Of a DNA stretch of 64,000 nt, positions 1-9,370 are shown piece by piece. The stretch lies in contig JANQRG010000033.1 in the NCBI GenBank assembly GCA_028284665.1, forward strand, positions 62,001-126,000. Reading direction: 5' to 3'. Under the pieces are notes generated by a model. The model ran no database searches, had not been told where the DNA came from, and saw only the letters and a program-made list of their open reading frames with translations. Each line of letters opens with the position of its first letter. The first letter of the stretch is position 1. This DNA is from Croceivirga sp. Lineage in GTDB: Bacteria; Bacteroidota; Bacteroidia; Flavobacteriales; Flavobacteriaceae. A program made the translations under genes and the position numbers.

Positions 1-284
1 GTCCAACCAGCCAGAAGGGGTTTAACAAAACGCTATTTGACGAACGCGTAAAGGGCTATGGTGAAAGTAAAAATGGTTTTCTGTATCAAGGAGTGACCAA
101 AAAAAGCTTTTTGTGATATGTTTGATTCTTGAGATGCCCAGAGAGGATATGTGATCAGCCTTCCATAGGTAACGCCTGGAACCCATATACCCTACCCGAA
201 ATGGATACATCCGTTTCATTTGGGCAGGTGCGGTACATTAAACTATTATTATTTTGACGGCATAAAACCAAGTATTCCACACTA
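1..284. other. Left edge, no gene supported
   Basis: No convincing gene is seen here. The reading frames that are open are short, lack family signatures and do not look like coding sequence. A frame on the plus strand ends with a stop near position 25 and could be the last codons of a gene lying left of the window, but this cannot be tested from the sequence shown. Confidence 0.4.
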
Positions 285-866
285 TCAATACTGCTTCAGC
301 GATTTTACGTGGGCGAATATTTTATACCCCTGGATGACCGCCTCCACCTCCTCACTAAACATTTTTAACCCCTTAACATGATTTACTTGGTCTCGTGGAG
401 AAATAGAGATCACGTCATATTGCCTTTGCTCCTTGTCTAATGCCCGTACTTCTATCAGATTACCCATCCTGCTCACCCCTTTCACGTCCAATATCTCCCC
501 ATCCTCACCAATCGCCTTAACATCCAGTATCTTACCTTCATAGTCTATAGCCTTAACAGGATAATACTTGTCATCTTCTTTTACGATCATTTTTACGGGG
601 ATGGTCTGTCCGTTAACCAAGGCTTTGACATTTAAAAGGCTAATGTCATACGAGTCCTGGATGGCCTTTACATCGTGATACTTGCCTTCCTTATCAATGG
701 CTTTGATGTCAAGCAATTTAGATTCCGGGTGCACGGCTTTGATTTCCCAAAAGATCATATTTTCACTAGGGCGGTCTTGCGCCTGTGCACGGGTAATAGC
801 GAAGAGAACTAGCACGAGACACCCAATATTCTTTGCAACCATCGCGATGTGTTCCACTGTTTTCAT
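285..866 (-). CDS. Exported protein of short 'DVKAI' repeats (DUF7486-like)
   Basis: Unrecognised function. The protein is about 193 residues from the chosen start. It begins with a Sec signal peptide (basic start, hydrophobic core, ending near AQA-Q) and is then almost wholly built from roughly 20-residue units of the form VKAIDxEGKxxDVKAI, about eight to nine copies with divergent ends. I chose the ATG at 866 because the signal peptide begins there; an upstream in-frame start at 974 would put about 36 residues ahead of it. The repeats suggest a beta-rich solenoid or toroid outside the cytoplasm. It is monocistronic. The DUF7486 name is from memory of Bacteroidetes proteins with this repeat and is tentative. 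Confidence 0.8.
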   Translation of the reverse strand: MKTVEHIAMVAKNIGCLVLVLFAITRAQAQDRPSENMIFWEIKAVHPESKLLDIKAIDKEGKYHDVKAIQDSYDISLLNVKALVNGQTIPVKMIVKEDDKYYPVKAIDYEGKILDVKAIGEDGEILDVKGVSRMGNLIEVRALDKEQRQYDVISISPRDQVNHVKGLKMFSEEVEAVIQGYKIFAHVKSLKQY

Positions 867-1012
867 GGGTAAAAATTTGCGGTAAATGTAAAATATAATC
901 CTGGTGCTAAACATGACAATCATCAGGACTGAATTTCCGGAGTCATTCAAAAGAAAAGCTATTCTGGACCACACCCCATAGGTTAAACTTCTCTTAATAC
1001 TGTAATATTTTT

Positions 1013-1026
1013 GGGTAGTATACGTC
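1013..1026 (+). promoter_or_regulatory. GGGTAGTATACRTC motif, copy 1
   Basis: This 14-mer lies between the divergent repeat protein and the mini-gene at 1090. It recurs with one mismatch on the opposite strand at 10435-10448. The core AGTATACAT also lies upstream of the EF-G paralogue at 7258-7266. A shared operator is possible, but the core is nearly palindromic and AT-rich, so chance is not excluded. Confidence 0.2.
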
Positions 1027-1089
1027 TAACTCGGCGTGTTAAAAAGGATACTTATTGTATCCATCACAACAATAACAAAAGCAATAAAA

Positions 1090-1212
1090 ATGAAAGATAT
1101 AAAGCGAACAACTGGCAAAAACAGTTCTATTGTTGACCGATTGTTAAATCGCCACGAGAACTGGAAGAATTACCGCAGGCATACCGGACTGAAATTAATA
1201 CGATTTGCCTAA
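1090..1212 (+). CDS. Possible 40-residue basic mini-protein
   Basis: An ATG-started frame of 40 codons (begins MKDIKRTTGK, ends LKLIRFA) lies alone in a 460-base gap and is followed 15 bases later by a strong intrinsic terminator. The product would be small, very basic and rich in Lys, Arg, Asn and His. I do not recognise it. The terminator placement supports a short independent transcript, which may encode this peptide or be a small RNA. No strong ribosome binding site is visible, which is usual for Bacteroidetes. Confidence 0.45.
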   Translation: MKDIKRTTGKNSSIVDRLLNRHENWKNYRRHTGLKLIRFA

Positions 1213-1227
1213 GGTAAAATGGTAAGT

Positions 1228-1253
1228 AAAAAGGGGCTTTCGCCCCTTTTTTT
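1228..1253 (+). terminator. Intrinsic terminator after the mini-gene
   Basis: Stem AAGGGGC / GCCCCTT with a TTTC loop, followed by a run of seven T. It ends a plus-strand transcript that contains only the 40-codon frame. Its reverse complement is also flanked by A/T and could act weakly in the other direction. Confidence 0.8.
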
Positions 1254-1327
1254 GTTTGCATGATGTATTTTTATAGTTATGCATCCCAGGTGTACCGATT
1301 CTATTTACTTTTTGTGTCCCCTACCCC

Positions 1328-2062
1328 CTAGTAAGCGCTGTACCGGTTCACAAAACGTTTGAGCATTTCATTGGGTACCGGCGCTTTTGCATCCTTAATA
1401 GTAGCTATCAATTCTCCCGTCTGTTCCGGGGGAAAATATCCAAAATCCTTGTACGCCCGGATCCGTAAAGCGAACTCATGGGCATCTGCCTCCGGGTGAA
1501 ATTGGGTGGCATAAATGTTTTTTTTGATCCGAAACATTTGCACCGGACATGAAGAAGAGGTAAGCAATAGCTCGGCCCCCGGTGGAGTTTGGTCACAAGC
1601 TTCCTTGTGACCCACAAAGCCCGAAAATACTTCGGGAAGGTCCCGGAGTAAGGGATCCTTTTTTCCGGCATGGGTCATCCTGAGGTTTACCAGCCCAATC
1701 GGTTCGGCATAGGTACTTGAAATGGTAGTCCCGCAGTAGTTGCCCAGATGTCCGTTACCAGAACAACAGCCCAGGAAAGGGAAATCTTCCGGAACTACCC
1801 TATCGAAAAGCGTTATGAAAAATTCTTCTATTTGCCGCTGCATAGCACCCTTTTCTGCCTCGGGAAGGCTAATATCAAAGGGGCTTCCTCCAGCGATAAT
1901 GGCCGAATAGGTATCAAGGTCAATCTCAGGAATAGGCGCTTGTTCCAGACGAACACGATCTACGGCCTCGGGAAGTAATCCGCCAAAACGTAAAATCGCT
2001 TCAAATTCACTTTGGGCGATCTCATCTTCCGGTCGCATTTGCAATACAAGTAGCTTTTTCAC
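1328..2062 (-). CDS. Class I glutamine amidotransferase (GMP-synthase-like)
   Basis: A 244-residue stand-alone class I (triad) amidotransferase domain. The nucleophile elbow is G-C-C-S-G with Cys100 in the nucleophile position, and the His-Glu pair is in FHPEAD (His189, Glu191). Stand-alone members of this family release ammonia from glutamine or act on gamma-glutamyl compounds; the substrate cannot be told from sequence. The start codon is GTG and begins MKKLLVLQ, the first beta strand of the fold. It is monocistronic. Confidence 0.88.
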   Translation of the reverse strand: MKKLLVLQMRPEDEIAQSEFEAILRFGGLLPEAVDRVRLEQAPIPEIDLDTYSAIIAGGSPFDISLPEAEKGAMQRQIEEFFITLFDRVVPEDFPFLGCCSGNGHLGNYCGTTISSTYAEPIGLVNLRMTHAGKKDPLLRDLPEVFSGFVGHKEACDQTPPGAELLLTSSSCPVQMFRIKKNIYATQFHPEADAHEFALRIRAYKDFGYFPPEQTGELIATIKDAKAPVPNEMLKRFVNRYSAY

Positions 2063-2412
2063 AGGAGCTGTTCTTTATTGGGAGTAAACCACTTACTTTG
2101 CTTTATTCATCGGTGATTAATACCCAATATAAGCATATCCTGGTAAAGACAGTATTCCGAAATCTTCTCTTTCGCCATTCTCTTGATACCCCACAGATCA
2201 AACAATGAAAAAAGCGCCTACTTGTTACGTGATAAAAGTCCGATGCCATCTTTTTTTTCGCTTGTATTGCGGGCTTTATCCAAGAGTACAATTTGGAAGT
2301 ATTCCAACGTCAGGGCGACATCAAAAAGAAAAAAGCATTTATGTCAAATTGGGGAATAATATCCTGCTGATTTTTTAGTTTTAACCACAATATCATTCCA
2401 ACCTATAACCCA
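2063..2412. other. Intergenic gap, nothing recognised
   Basis: About 350 bases between divergent genes. A 62-codon minus-strand frame at 2103-2291 is rich in Arg, Trp and Cys and has no family signature, so I do not call it. The region should hold the promoters for the amidotransferase and the DUF3857 gene; I see no convincing operator. Confidence 0.4.
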
Positions 2413-4485
2413 ATGCGAATAGTCTTATCCTTACTGCTACTCTTTTTTCTGCAATTCACTCACAGTCAGGTTACTATTGAAAAGGAACCTAACTGGATAG
2501 TGCAGGAAACGTACCATACTGATCCCGAAATCCCTGAAAATGGTGTCTCCGGTGGTGCCCAGTTCTTGCTTTATACGGAGCAGGTAAATGTTGATCGGGA
2601 AGAAGTCTATTTTAAAAGTGTTGGAAAAGCAATAGAATATAGCGGTATTCAGAATATTTCCAATGTTTCTGCGGAATATGATCCTAGTTATCAAAAGTTG
2701 CGCTTTCACAGTGTTGCCGTGGTTCGAGATGGTAAAACAATAAACCGTCTTAATATGCGGGACATACAAACGGCAAGACGCGAAACGAATTCTGAGAGTT
2801 TTATTTATGACGGCACGATAACGGCATTCATGAATATTCCTGATGTAAGAATTGGAGATATCACTATTTTCTCCTATTCGATCAAAGGATTCAATCCTAT
2901 TCAAAAAAGCAAATTCTCAACAAGTTTTGTGCTCAATTCCACTATATATCTGGATCGAATTTCTGCTCATGTTTTTAGTTCCCGAAAACTAAAGTATCAG
3001 ATCTTAAATTCTGATGTTGCCATCCGGGAAAAAACAAAAAACGGGATAACACAGTATTCGTGGTCTAAGGAAAACGTACCTGCAATAGAAGTTGATGAAA
3101 ACGTTCCGTATTGGCATATACAAAACGCTACTGTTTTTTTCTCTCAATATGAGTCCTGGGCTGAAGTAATCGATTGGGGAAACAGCTTGTTTACCTTTGA
3201 TGCGCCCTATAGTAAAGACTTCGACGCTATTGCAGAGGCTATTATGAGCAAGCATTCTACAGAAGGAGGCCGTATTCTGGCTGCTTTAAAATTTGTTCAA
3301 AATGAAGTTCGTTATTTAGCATTGCATTCCGGAATTGGGGGATATCAACCTAACCCTCCTAACAAAGTGGTGGAACAACGCTTTGGCGATTGCAAAGATA
3401 AAAGCGTGTTGTTTGCTGCGCTGCTACATAAAATGGGTATTGAAGCCTACCCAACCCTGGTCAATACCGGCTTAAAACATGTTTTGACTACTATGATGCC
3501 TTCTTCAAAAGCCTTTGACCATTGTATTGTTAAGGTCATTGATGAGAATGGCACTAATCTTTGGTATGACCCTACGCTTACCAATCAAGGCGGAAGTTTT
3601 AGCAATGTATTTGTTCCGGATTATCAATATGGACTGGTTCTTGACAAGCGGCTACACTATTTGGATACTATTGCCAACTTTCAAAACAATATGGTTGAGG
3701 TTTTTAGTACCATGACAATTAATAAAATAGGTGAAGGAGCCGACCTACAGATAAAATCGCACTATCATGACGGAGAAGCGGATTATATTCGGACTATTTT
3801 AAAGAATAACAGCAAAGATGTTATTGATAAAGAATTGCTTTCGATAGCAACTCAAAATTACGGACGCACCACTGCGAAAGCTCCTTTTACGTTCGTGGAC
3901 GATTCTTTGAAAAATGAAATTGTGCTTTTGGAGCAATATCAGCTGGATTCTATTTGGAAAAACTCCGTGGAAAACAAAAATTTTGCAAATCTTACCCTTG
4001 TACCGTTTAATCTCACTTCCGCTTTGTCCATGCCCACCCAATTGGAAAGAACTACTCCCTATGCCTTGAGCTATCCTATGGTGCGCAAGCATAATTTTGA
4101 AGTACAACTCCCCGAAAAAATTCGGGCACGTCCGGAATCATATACCATTAATTCTGATTTTTTCTACTACGACTTTACCTCAACCTATGACTGGTCATCG
4201 AATGTTTTGAATTTAAGTTACTATTATAAAAATCAAAGCGACCATGTTCCCGCTTCCAAATTCAATACGTTTTACGAAGAAATGGTCCAGCTTGACAATA
4301 ACATTGGATATTTAATCTCAGCGAATAAGAATAAGGGTTGGACGAGCAGCGCATCAAACTTTACCTTGAGCTCCTCGTTGCTCTATGGTTTGGGCGTAGT
4401 TGCTATTCTGGGGATAGTAATACTTGTGGCCGTCATTCTCATTGTTCGAAAAAGCAAAAAGAATAGCGCACAGGAGATCTCCTAA
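2413..4485 (+). CDS. DUF3857 / transglutaminase-like membrane protein
   Basis: A 690-residue exported protein: signal peptide (1-19), a DUF3857 beta domain (about 50-200), a transglutaminase-like core, a DUF2569-like or beta C-terminal part, and one membrane helix near 655-680 followed by a basic tail. The papain-like triad is intact: Cys327 in GDCKDK, His370 in FDHC and Asp386 in WYDP. The family is common in Bacteroidetes, placed in the envelope, and its substrate is generally unknown. The membrane helix suggests the catalytic part faces the periplasm. Confidence 0.88.
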   Translation: MRIVLSLLLLFFLQFTHSQVTIEKEPNWIVQETYHTDPEIPENGVSGGAQFLLYTEQVNVDREEVYFKSVGKAIEYSGIQNISNVSAEYDPSYQKLRFHSVAVVRDGKTINRLNMRDIQTARRETNSESFIYDGTITAFMNIPDVRIGDITIFSYSIKGFNPIQKSKFSTSFVLNSTIYLDRISAHVFSSRKLKYQILNSDVAIREKTKNGITQYSWSKENVPAIEVDENVPYWHIQNATVFFSQYESWAEVIDWGNSLFTFDAPYSKDFDAIAEAIMSKHSTEGGRILAALKFVQNEVRYLALHSGIGGYQPNPPNKVVEQRFGDCKDKSVLFAALLHKMGIEAYPTLVNTGLKHVLTTMMPSSKAFDHCIVKVIDENGTNLWYDPTLTNQGGSFSNVFVPDYQYGLVLDKRLHYLDTIANFQNNMVEVFSTMTINKIGEGADLQIKSHYHDGEADYIRTILKNNSKDVIDKELLSIATQNYGRTTAKAPFTFVDDSLKNEIVLLEQYQLDSIWKNSVENKNFANLTLVPFNLTSALSMPTQLERTTPYALSYPMVRKHNFEVQLPEKIRARPESYTINSDFFYYDFTSTYDWSSNVLNLSYYYKNQSDHVPASKFNTFYEEMVQLDNNIGYLISANKNKGWTSSASNFTLSSSLLYGLGVVAILGIVILVAVILIVRKSKKNSAQEIS

Positions 4486-4610
4486 GTTTGTGATAATCGG
4501 TTCTGCTGTTCACCGGCTACTTGAAGAAATACGTTGTAATCCATTGTGCTTTTCTGGAAATGGTCGTATTTTAAGGGTAATGAAGCACCGAATTTTAGAT
4601 AGCATCCGTA

Positions 4611-4859
4611 ATGGAAACGTATAAAATGTTCTTATATGGGGGTCTCCTTACCTGTCTGATTACGTTGTTGGTGAATGTCCTATTTAAAAAGCGACCTAAA
4701 ACAGCGGATAGGGTAATTGATTATATCGTATACTCGCTCATGGTTATATTGCTAAGCTATGCAGTTAGCATTACCGAGTGGGACCCTGTGGAAAAGAAGC
4801 TTTCCAAGGAGCTTAAGGAATATCGCGATACTCAAAAAAACGTTTGGAGGCGGAAATAG
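4611..4859 (+). CDS. Small two-helix membrane protein, unknown
   Basis: An 82-residue product with two hydrophobic helices (about 6-24 and 38-56) separated by a basic KKRPK loop, then a charged, coiled C-terminal tail rich in Lys and Glu. It follows the DUF3857 gene by 125 bases on the same strand and may be cotranscribed. I do not recognise a family. The ATG start, the two well-formed helices and the positive-inside pattern support a real protein. Confidence 0.65.
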   Translation: METYKMFLYGGLLTCLITLLVNVLFKKRPKTADRVIDYIVYSLMVILLSYAVSITEWDPVEKKLSKELKEYRDTQKNVWRRK

Positions 4860-4881
4860 ACAACAAAACAGTACGTCAACC

Positions 4882-4923
4882 CTTCCTACTTCCTACTTCT
4901 TACTTCCTACCTCGTACTTCGCA
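4882..4923 (+). repeat. Degenerate heptanucleotide repeat, six units
   Basis: Six consecutive 7-bp units: CTTCCTA, CTTCCTA, CTTCTTA, CTTCCTA, CCTCGTA, CTTCGCA. They lie just after the 82-residue membrane protein gene in a gap before the convergent EF-G gene. The units differ by point changes that alternate pyrimidines and G. No coding frame covers them. Confidence 0.8.
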
Positions 4924-5128
4924 TTACTGTGATCTCCTATCTCTTGAAGGGTCGTATTCTTCGATATTAAAATCCTGTTCGGGGCCACTTATAACATAGA
5001 TCTTGTGGTTTACTACTAAGGCTTTTGTGCAAAGAAGCGATCTATGCTTTACTATGCCTTAAATTAGAGCTTTATACCCTGATTTTGGAATTAAATCGAT
5101 GAAAACAGTCTCGCTTTTTAAGTATACC

Positions 5129-7231
5129 TTATGATTTAACAAGTTGGCGCTGTATGTTCTCAGGCACGGACTCAAAGGAAGCAAAGTCCGACGTAAAGGT
5201 GGCTTTACCTTGCGTTAACGAGCGTAAATCCGTGGAATACCCACTGAGCTCAGACGCCGGGGTTGTACACTTTAAGACCTGATATTGTGCTGCTGTTTCA
5301 AAGCCCAGAATAACAGATCTTCTGGATTGTAAGTCGGTCATTACATTCCCCACCATTTCTTCAGGAACCCGGACCGTTAGTTCGTGCATTGGCTCCATCA
5401 AACGGGGTTTTGCATTTAAAAATGCTTCTTTAAAAGCGTGTGCCCCTGCAATTTTAAAGGCGATGTCGTTAGAATCTACCGAGTGCATTTTACCATCATA
5501 GACCAACACCCGAACATCACGGACATAAGAGCCGGTCAATGGCCCGGATTCCATTACCTCTAAAATTCCTTTTTTGATAGAGGGCAGATACCGTAAATCA
5601 ATAACACCTCCTACGATACAATTATAAAAGATCAGTTTACCTCCCCAAGGCAGGTCTACTTCTTCTTTTCCACGAATGTTAAAGCCTTCCGGCTCCGGGA
5701 TGCCTTCATACCAGGGTTCTATCTTCATATGCACTTCAGCGAATTGCCCTGCTCCTCCCGATTGCTTTTTATGCCGATAGCTGGCGCGGGCCGCACGCTT
5801 AATCGTTTCACGATAGGCAATTTTGGGGTCTTCGAAATGCGGGAGTACCTCATAGGTGTTTTCCAGGATCCATTTTACCGTGGCCAAATGCAACTCGCCC
5901 TGAAAACCAACCAGTTGTTGTTTTAATTCAGAGGAATAGCTTACTACCACTGTAGGATCCTGGCTCTGGATCTTCTTCAAGGCATCGGTTAACTTTTCTT
6001 CCTCATGCTGTGAAACTGCCGTAACCGCTTTGGTTAGTCGGGATTGTGGATATTTTATCGGCTTAATGGTCATTGTATGCCCTTCCTGGTGAAGGGTGTC
6101 ATTGGTTTCCGTATCCTTCAGTTTTAATGTGGCCCCGATATCACCAACCACCAGTTTGGCCACCGGTGCACGTTTTTTACCATCCACAATAAACAACTGA
6201 TGCAAACACTCCGACTCTCCTGTTCTGGGGTTGATCAACTTATCATTGACCCGGACGGTTCCGGATTTTACCTTGAAAAAATTCAACTGGCCTACATTAG
6301 GTAGGTTAACGGTCTTAAACACGAACAGGCTGGTGGGAGCATCTGCTTTAGGAGGAATACTCAAGCCTTCTACACTTTGTTCGGGTTTCAGATCGCTGGC
6401 AGCGGGCGCCACGTTATCAATGAAGCCCATCAAACGGCCACTGCCCATATCCTGAAGTGCAGATACACAGAATACCGGAAATACCTCATGGTTCAACATA
6501 CCGGCTTTAATTCCCTGTCGCATCTCATCTTCATTTAGTGTCCCTTTTTCAAAGAAAAGTTCCATGAGATTTTCGTCGTTTTCGGCGGCTTTTTCTACCA
6601 ATTCGTTGTGCAAACGATCCGCCAATGCTTTTTGATCTTCTGGAATGGGATGTTTCTCCGGTTTCCCGCCCTGGGGTGAGAACTTGTACATTTTCATCTT
6701 AAGCACATCTATAATGCATTGTGCACCATCGATGCGTAGCGGATACTGTATTTTAACGGCATGGTTTCCTACCAATTCCTTAATACTTTCAAAACTATCC
6801 TCGAAATTGGCATTGGGATGGTCTATCTGATTAATAACAAAGAGTGTGGGTTTATGATAGGTGTCCACATAATTCCAGATGATCTCTGTACCGACTTCAA
6901 CACCGCTTTTTGCATTAATGATGGCGACCACCGTATCGGCAACCCGAATTGAGGATATGATCTCCCCTACAAAATCATCAAGCCCCGGGGTATCTATGAT
7001 ATTAATTTTATAGTTCCGCCACTCCGTATGCAAGGGCGTCGCAAACACCGAAGTACCTCTTTCATGTTCTATAGGATGGTAATCCGAGACGGTGTTTTTA
7101 TTGGCTATCGTGCCCCTTCGATTGAGCAGGCCAGCTTCAAAAAGCATGGTCTCCGATAGCGTGGTCATGCCACAGCCATGGGCACCCACAAAGACTATAT
7201 TTTTGATATGTTTTTCGTCATATATTTTCAT
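5129..7231 (-). CDS. EF-G-like translation GTPase paralogue with altered P-loop
   Basis: A 700-residue protein with the whole EF-G domain order: GTPase (1-270), beta barrel, domains III-V, ending near the usual length. Bacterial EF-G paralogues of this type are common in Bacteroidetes. The G1 motif at 16-24 reads GAHGCGMTT, with Met22 where the invariant Lys should be, and the G4 motif reads NQID (134-137) in place of NKxD. DTPG (80-83) is intact. This suggests weak or absent GTP hydrolysis or altered nucleotide binding. Bacteroides EF-G2, as I recall it, works without GTPase activity; whether this is the same protein needs alignment. It is monocistronic. Confidence 0.9.
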   Translation of the reverse strand: MKIYDEKHIKNIVFVGAHGCGMTTLSETMLFEAGLLNRRGTIANKNTVSDYHPIEHERGTSVFATPLHTEWRNYKINIIDTPGLDDFVGEIISSIRVADTVVAIINAKSGVEVGTEIIWNYVDTYHKPTLFVINQIDHPNANFEDSFESIKELVGNHAVKIQYPLRIDGAQCIIDVLKMKMYKFSPQGGKPEKHPIPEDQKALADRLHNELVEKAAENDENLMELFFEKGTLNEDEMRQGIKAGMLNHEVFPVFCVSALQDMGSGRLMGFIDNVAPAASDLKPEQSVEGLSIPPKADAPTSLFVFKTVNLPNVGQLNFFKVKSGTVRVNDKLINPRTGESECLHQLFIVDGKKRAPVAKLVVGDIGATLKLKDTETNDTLHQEGHTMTIKPIKYPQSRLTKAVTAVSQHEEEKLTDALKKIQSQDPTVVVSYSSELKQQLVGFQGELHLATVKWILENTYEVLPHFEDPKIAYRETIKRAARASYRHKKQSGGAGQFAEVHMKIEPWYEGIPEPEGFNIRGKEEVDLPWGGKLIFYNCIVGGVIDLRYLPSIKKGILEVMESGPLTGSYVRDVRVLVYDGKMHSVDSNDIAFKIAGAHAFKEAFLNAKPRLMEPMHELTVRVPEEMVGNVMTDLQSRRSVILGFETAAQYQVLKCTTPASELSGYSTDLRSLTQGKATFTSDFASFESVPENIQRQLVKS

Positions 7232-7576
7232 CCTGTGAAGTATTTAAGTGTTGATGTAGTATACATTATCCAATAAAAATATGGGTATCTTTCTTTATAA
7301 AACATGGTGTTTTGTCATATAACCTCAGTGTGAATTGCGCTATATTTCCACCTTGAGGCAGCATGCCGTAGGGTAACTAAATCACACCACCCAGGTAATC
7401 CCTGAGCATTGTTTTTTGATAAACCAATTCCTTTTTAGCATATCCCCGGAAGCATGCCAGCGTTTCTCTCCACTACCGAGATAATAGAGCTTTCCTGGCA
7501 TTCATAAACAATCATTATAAGTTACACATAAATTATAAATAATACCAGATGATTGGATTACGGTAATGTCACATGA

Positions 7577-7783
7577 AAACCGCATGATTGGAAGTGTTTC
7601 ACCTCAGGAGAAGGAAGGAACTTCCACTACAAACTCCTGCAAGCCTACCAAAATTCGCTTCTACCGTACTTTGAGGAGTTGAGCATCATCCTCCGGACGA
7701 AATGGCGATACGAAGATGCGTTGAAAATGCTATTCGCACTTTTTACCAGACTGCTTCGGATGGAAAGGCGGGAAACGGGTTAA
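7577..7783 (+). pseudogene. Possible gene remnant, 68 open codons without start
   Basis: An open plus-strand frame from a stop at 7574 to a stop at 7781 reads as a believable helical protein (segments such as HYKLLQAYQNSLLPYF and EDALKMLFALF) and is clearly richer in G+C than its flanks. It has no ATG, GTG or TTG near its beginning; the only Met codons lie near the end. It may be the decayed C-terminal part of a gene. I do not recognise the family. Confidence 0.3.
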
Positions 7784-7870
7784 CCTTGAAATGAAATCCG
7801 AAGCGAAACTGCCGGAAGGATAAGGATTACTACAGCTATCCCTTTTTACCTTGCTTACCGGATCACAATA

Positions 7871-7908
7871 AAAAAGGGGTGCCCCCTCCGAAGAACGACC
7901 ACCCCCTT
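7871..7908 (-). terminator. Intrinsic terminator of isocitrate dehydrogenase
   Basis: Read on the minus strand, a stem AAGGGGGTG / CACCCCTTT (one bulged G) with an 18-base loop is followed by a T run. It starts about 17 bases after the stop codon of the gene at 7925. Confidence 0.65.
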
Positions 7909-7924
7909 AACTTAAAAATTCTAT

Positions 7925-9370
7925 CTATTGGCCCTGACCCAGAGAAAATCCTAATTCTCCGTCAAAGCGGTACAAGTTTTCCGTCTTAATGATGTCAAAT
8001 CCTGCTTCATTTAGGGAAGCGGATAATGCTACCACATCTTTGTATGCAGCGATCTGGTCCATCTTTTTGGAAGAAAAGCGGCATCTCCAATGGTCAGTAC
8101 AGAAGGTTTCCTCCATTCCTCCGGGATATACCTTAACGCCCCGGTTGGTTATCAACTGTAAGGACAAGTGTCCCGCAGTATGCTGTGAAAGCGCGTCACC
8201 AAGTTTTTTGGCATCCCTATCATCTTCATCCCAATCGAGGAAAACATCTACGCCAACCAAATCCTTTTTTGATCGCTGTTCGGGGGTATACTCAAATAAT
8301 GCCGGTTGACTGGCGCTGGCGTAAGATACCACTGGTAAGGTAGTTGGGTTCTGTCCCAGCCGTTCAATAACCGCATCGGCAAAGCCTTGGGTCCCTACCT
8401 TTTGCGTACTGCTTTGCTCATCGTAAAGATCATAGGTATGTATTCCGTCTTCCAAGGTCTTTAACCAGGCATTATGTACCTTTTCCGCTACATCTGGTTG
8501 GCCAATGTATACCATCATTTGGATGGCCCCAAGCAGTAATCCGGATGGATTAGCCAGGTCTTGCCCTGCCCTTCTGGGTGCAGAGCCATGAATGGCTTCA
8601 AACATGGCATACCCCGTACCCACATTGGCAGACCCTCCTAAGCCGACAGATCCTGTGATCTGTGCAGCCACATCCGATAGGATATCACCATAAAGGTTAG
8701 GCATCACCACGACGTCAAATTTCTCCGGAGTATCCGCAAGTTTGGCGGCACCAATATCGACAATCCAATGTTCCGCTTCAATTTCCGGATATTCCTTGGC
8801 AATTTCTTCGAACGTATTATGAAACAACCCATCGGTCAACTTCATGATATTGTCCTTGGTAAAACACGTCACCTTTTTCCTACCGTAAGTTTTCGCGTAT
8901 TCGAAAGCAAACCGGATGATCTTTTCTGTTCCTGGTTTGGTAATTAGCTTCAAACATTGGGTAACTTCCTGTGTTTGCCGGTGTTCGATACCTGCATATA
9001 AATCCTCCTCATTCTCCCGAATGATAACAACATCCATCACCGGATGTTTAGTAGTTACAAAAGGGTGGTAAGAGATACATGGGCGCACATTGGCATATAA
9101 GCCCAGGGATTTTCTGATAGTAACGTTTAAGCTTTTGTACCCCCCTCCCTGAGGTGTAGTAATGGGAGCTTTTAAAAATACCCTGGTTCGTTTGAGCGAT
9201 TCCCAGGCTCCCGGTTCTATTCCAGCGGTATGCCCACGTTTATATACATTTTCACCTATTTCAATCTCTTCTGTCCTTATTTTGGCTCCAGCCGCAAATA
9301 GAATTTTTAGCGTGGCATCCATGATTTCAGGGCCGATACCATCTCCCTTTGCAACGGTTATATCCTTCAT
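7925..9370 (-). CDS. icd: NADP-dependent isocitrate dehydrogenase
   Basis: A 481-residue member of the isocitrate/isopropylmalate dehydrogenase family, converting isocitrate to 2-oxoglutarate in the TCA cycle. The fold signature GDGIGPEI is at 9-16, the substrate-loop NVTIRKSLGLYANVR follows near 82-96, and the metal-binding Asp lie in the YGDILSD region. As in the Thermus thermophilus enzyme, a C-terminal extension of about 140 residues follows the catalytic core; this form is common in Bacteroidetes. Start is ATG (MKDITVAKGDGIG). It is monocistronic with its own terminator. Confidence 0.92.
   Translation of the reverse strand: MKDITVAKGDGIGPEIMDATLKILFAAGAKIRTEEIEIGENVYKRGHTAGIEPGAWESLKRTRVFLKAPITTPQGGGYKSLNVTIRKSLGLYANVRPCISYHPFVTTKHPVMDVVIIRENEEDLYAGIEHRQTQEVTQCLKLITKPGTEKIIRFAFEYAKTYGRKKVTCFTKDNIMKLTDGLFHNTFEEIAKEYPEIEAEHWIVDIGAAKLADTPEKFDVVVMPNLYGDILSDVAAQITGSVGLGGSANVGTGYAMFEAIHGSAPRRAGQDLANPSGLLLGAIQMMVYIGQPDVAEKVHNAWLKTLEDGIHTYDLYDEQSSTQKVGTQGFADAVIERLGQNPTTLPVVSYASASQPALFEYTPEQRSKKDLVGVDVFLDWDEDDRDAKKLGDALSQHTAGHLSLQLITNRGVKVYPGGMEETFCTDHWRCRFSSKKMDQIAAYKDVVALSASLNEAGFDIIKTENLYRFDGELGFSLGQGQ

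Larger units (their letters stand above)
7232..7924. other. Long gene-poor gap
   Basis: About 690 bases without an intact gene. It holds the promoter side of the EF-G paralogue (with an AGTATACAT core at 7258-7266), an AT-rich stretch near 7500-7560, a possible gene remnant at 7577-7783 and the terminator of the isocitrate dehydrogenase gene at its right end. I see no RNA gene. Confidence 0.5.

Noticed and set aside
2103-2291. 62-codon minus-strand frame in the gap before the DUF3857 gene
   Set aside because: No signature or good start; likely a chance frame.
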